DNA from: an uncultured Eubacteriales bacterium
Lineage (GTDB): Bacteria; Bacillota_A; Clostridia; Christensenellales; Aristaeellaceae
Direction: 5' to 3'
NCBI GenBank assembly: GCA_902775835.1
Contig: CACYNZ010000051.1
Span: forward strand, 1 to 14,595
DNA length: 14,595 nt
Below are positions 14,449 to 14,595 of the stretch, piece by piece. The position numbers and the translations under genes are program-made. The notes under the pieces were generated by a model. The model did not search any database. It had not been told where the DNA came from and worked only from the letters and a program-made list of their open reading frames with translations. Position 1 is the stretch's first letter, and each line of letters starts with the position of its first letter.

Positions 14449-14595
14449 ACTGCCGCGGAATAGGTATAAAACTGACACTCAAGCCGGCCGTTATAGAGCC
14501 TGCGCTTTTTGTCCGCCCGGCGGCCGAAGGCCTTTTCGAAGCCGGGATCCGAGGAGATGGCGCAGAGCTTCCAGCCGGGATGCCGCTTCTGGAGC
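14442..14595 (-). CDS. C-terminal end of an RlmL/YpsC-type class I SAM-dependent RNA methyltransferase
   Basis: Fifty codons and a TAA are visible; the 5' part is beyond the right edge. The end reads HPGWKLCAISSDPGFEKAFG followed by RRADKKRRLYNGRLECQFYTY. The pattern FG(R/K)xADKKR(K/R)LYNGxL near the C-terminus is characteristic of the bacterial YpsC/RlmL N-terminal-half-type methyltransferases (THUMP plus Rossmann domains) that methylate a guanine N2 in 23S rRNA. It converges on the plus-strand fragment ending at 14448, overlapping it by a few bases. It has no functional relation to the peptidase operon and lies on the far side of the joint at about 14287. Assignment rests on the C-terminal signature only, but this signature is distinctive. 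Confidence 0.8.
   Translation of the reverse strand, partial: LQKRHPGWKLCAISSDPGFEKAFGRRADKKRRLYNGRLECQFYTYSAAVQ

Overview
The window comes from a bacterium, most likely a fairly GC-rich member of the Bacillota. Strong AGGAGG-type ribosome binding sites precede most genes, base composition looks near 60% GC by eye, and the edge genes (a DUF2461-like protein and a YpsC/RlmL-type RNA methyltransferase) have good counterparts in that phylum. A gut or rumen clostridial or erysipelotrichial lineage is a guess. No tRNA, rRNA, CRISPR array, insertion sequence or phage gene is visible.

Almost the whole window (260-14287) is one minus-strand operon of nine complete genes preceded by a broken tenth. 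In transcription order, right to left: a 5'-truncated S9 serine peptidase fragment (13886-14287), S9 peptidase (12034-13908), M14 zinc carboxypeptidase (10386-12029), S10 serine carboxypeptidase (9013-10389), Xaa-Pro-dipeptidase/imidazolonepropionase-like amidohydrolase (7756-8994), PatB/MalY-type PLP enzyme (6600-7763), ornithine cyclodeaminase/mu-crystallin-family oxidoreductase (5616-6557), M1/M61-like gluzincin metallopeptidase (4246-5619), S9 peptidase (2220-4232) and S9 peptidase (260-2227). Gene joints are 4-23 bp overlaps or gaps of 4-42 bp, so translational coupling is likely. A hairpin at 195-240 closes the operon. No encoded protein has a visible signal peptide or membrane segment, and no transporter or regulator is present, so this looks like a cytosolic peptide-dismantling set: endo-, amino- and carboxypeptidases of serine and zinc types, a probable dipeptidase, then two enzymes acting on free amino or imino acids.

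The four S9 genes fall into two subtypes arranged A-B at both ends of the operon (A = 13886-14287 fragment and 2220-4232; B = 12034-13908 and 260-2227). This suggests duplication of a two-gene cassette around the other peptidase genes.

Both edges are unrelated to the operon. On the left, a divergent-from-terminator minus-strand gene start (1-113, DUF2461-like) has a clear promoter at 139-167. On the right, the operon breaks abruptly near 14273-14287: the S9 fragment loses its nucleophile-bearing half and runs into sequence containing a plus-strand gene 3' end and the C-terminus of an RlmL/YpsC-type RNA methyltransferase on the minus strand. The joint lies in a 12-base block that reads sensibly in both directions, so it is either a real rearrangement or an assembly chimera.
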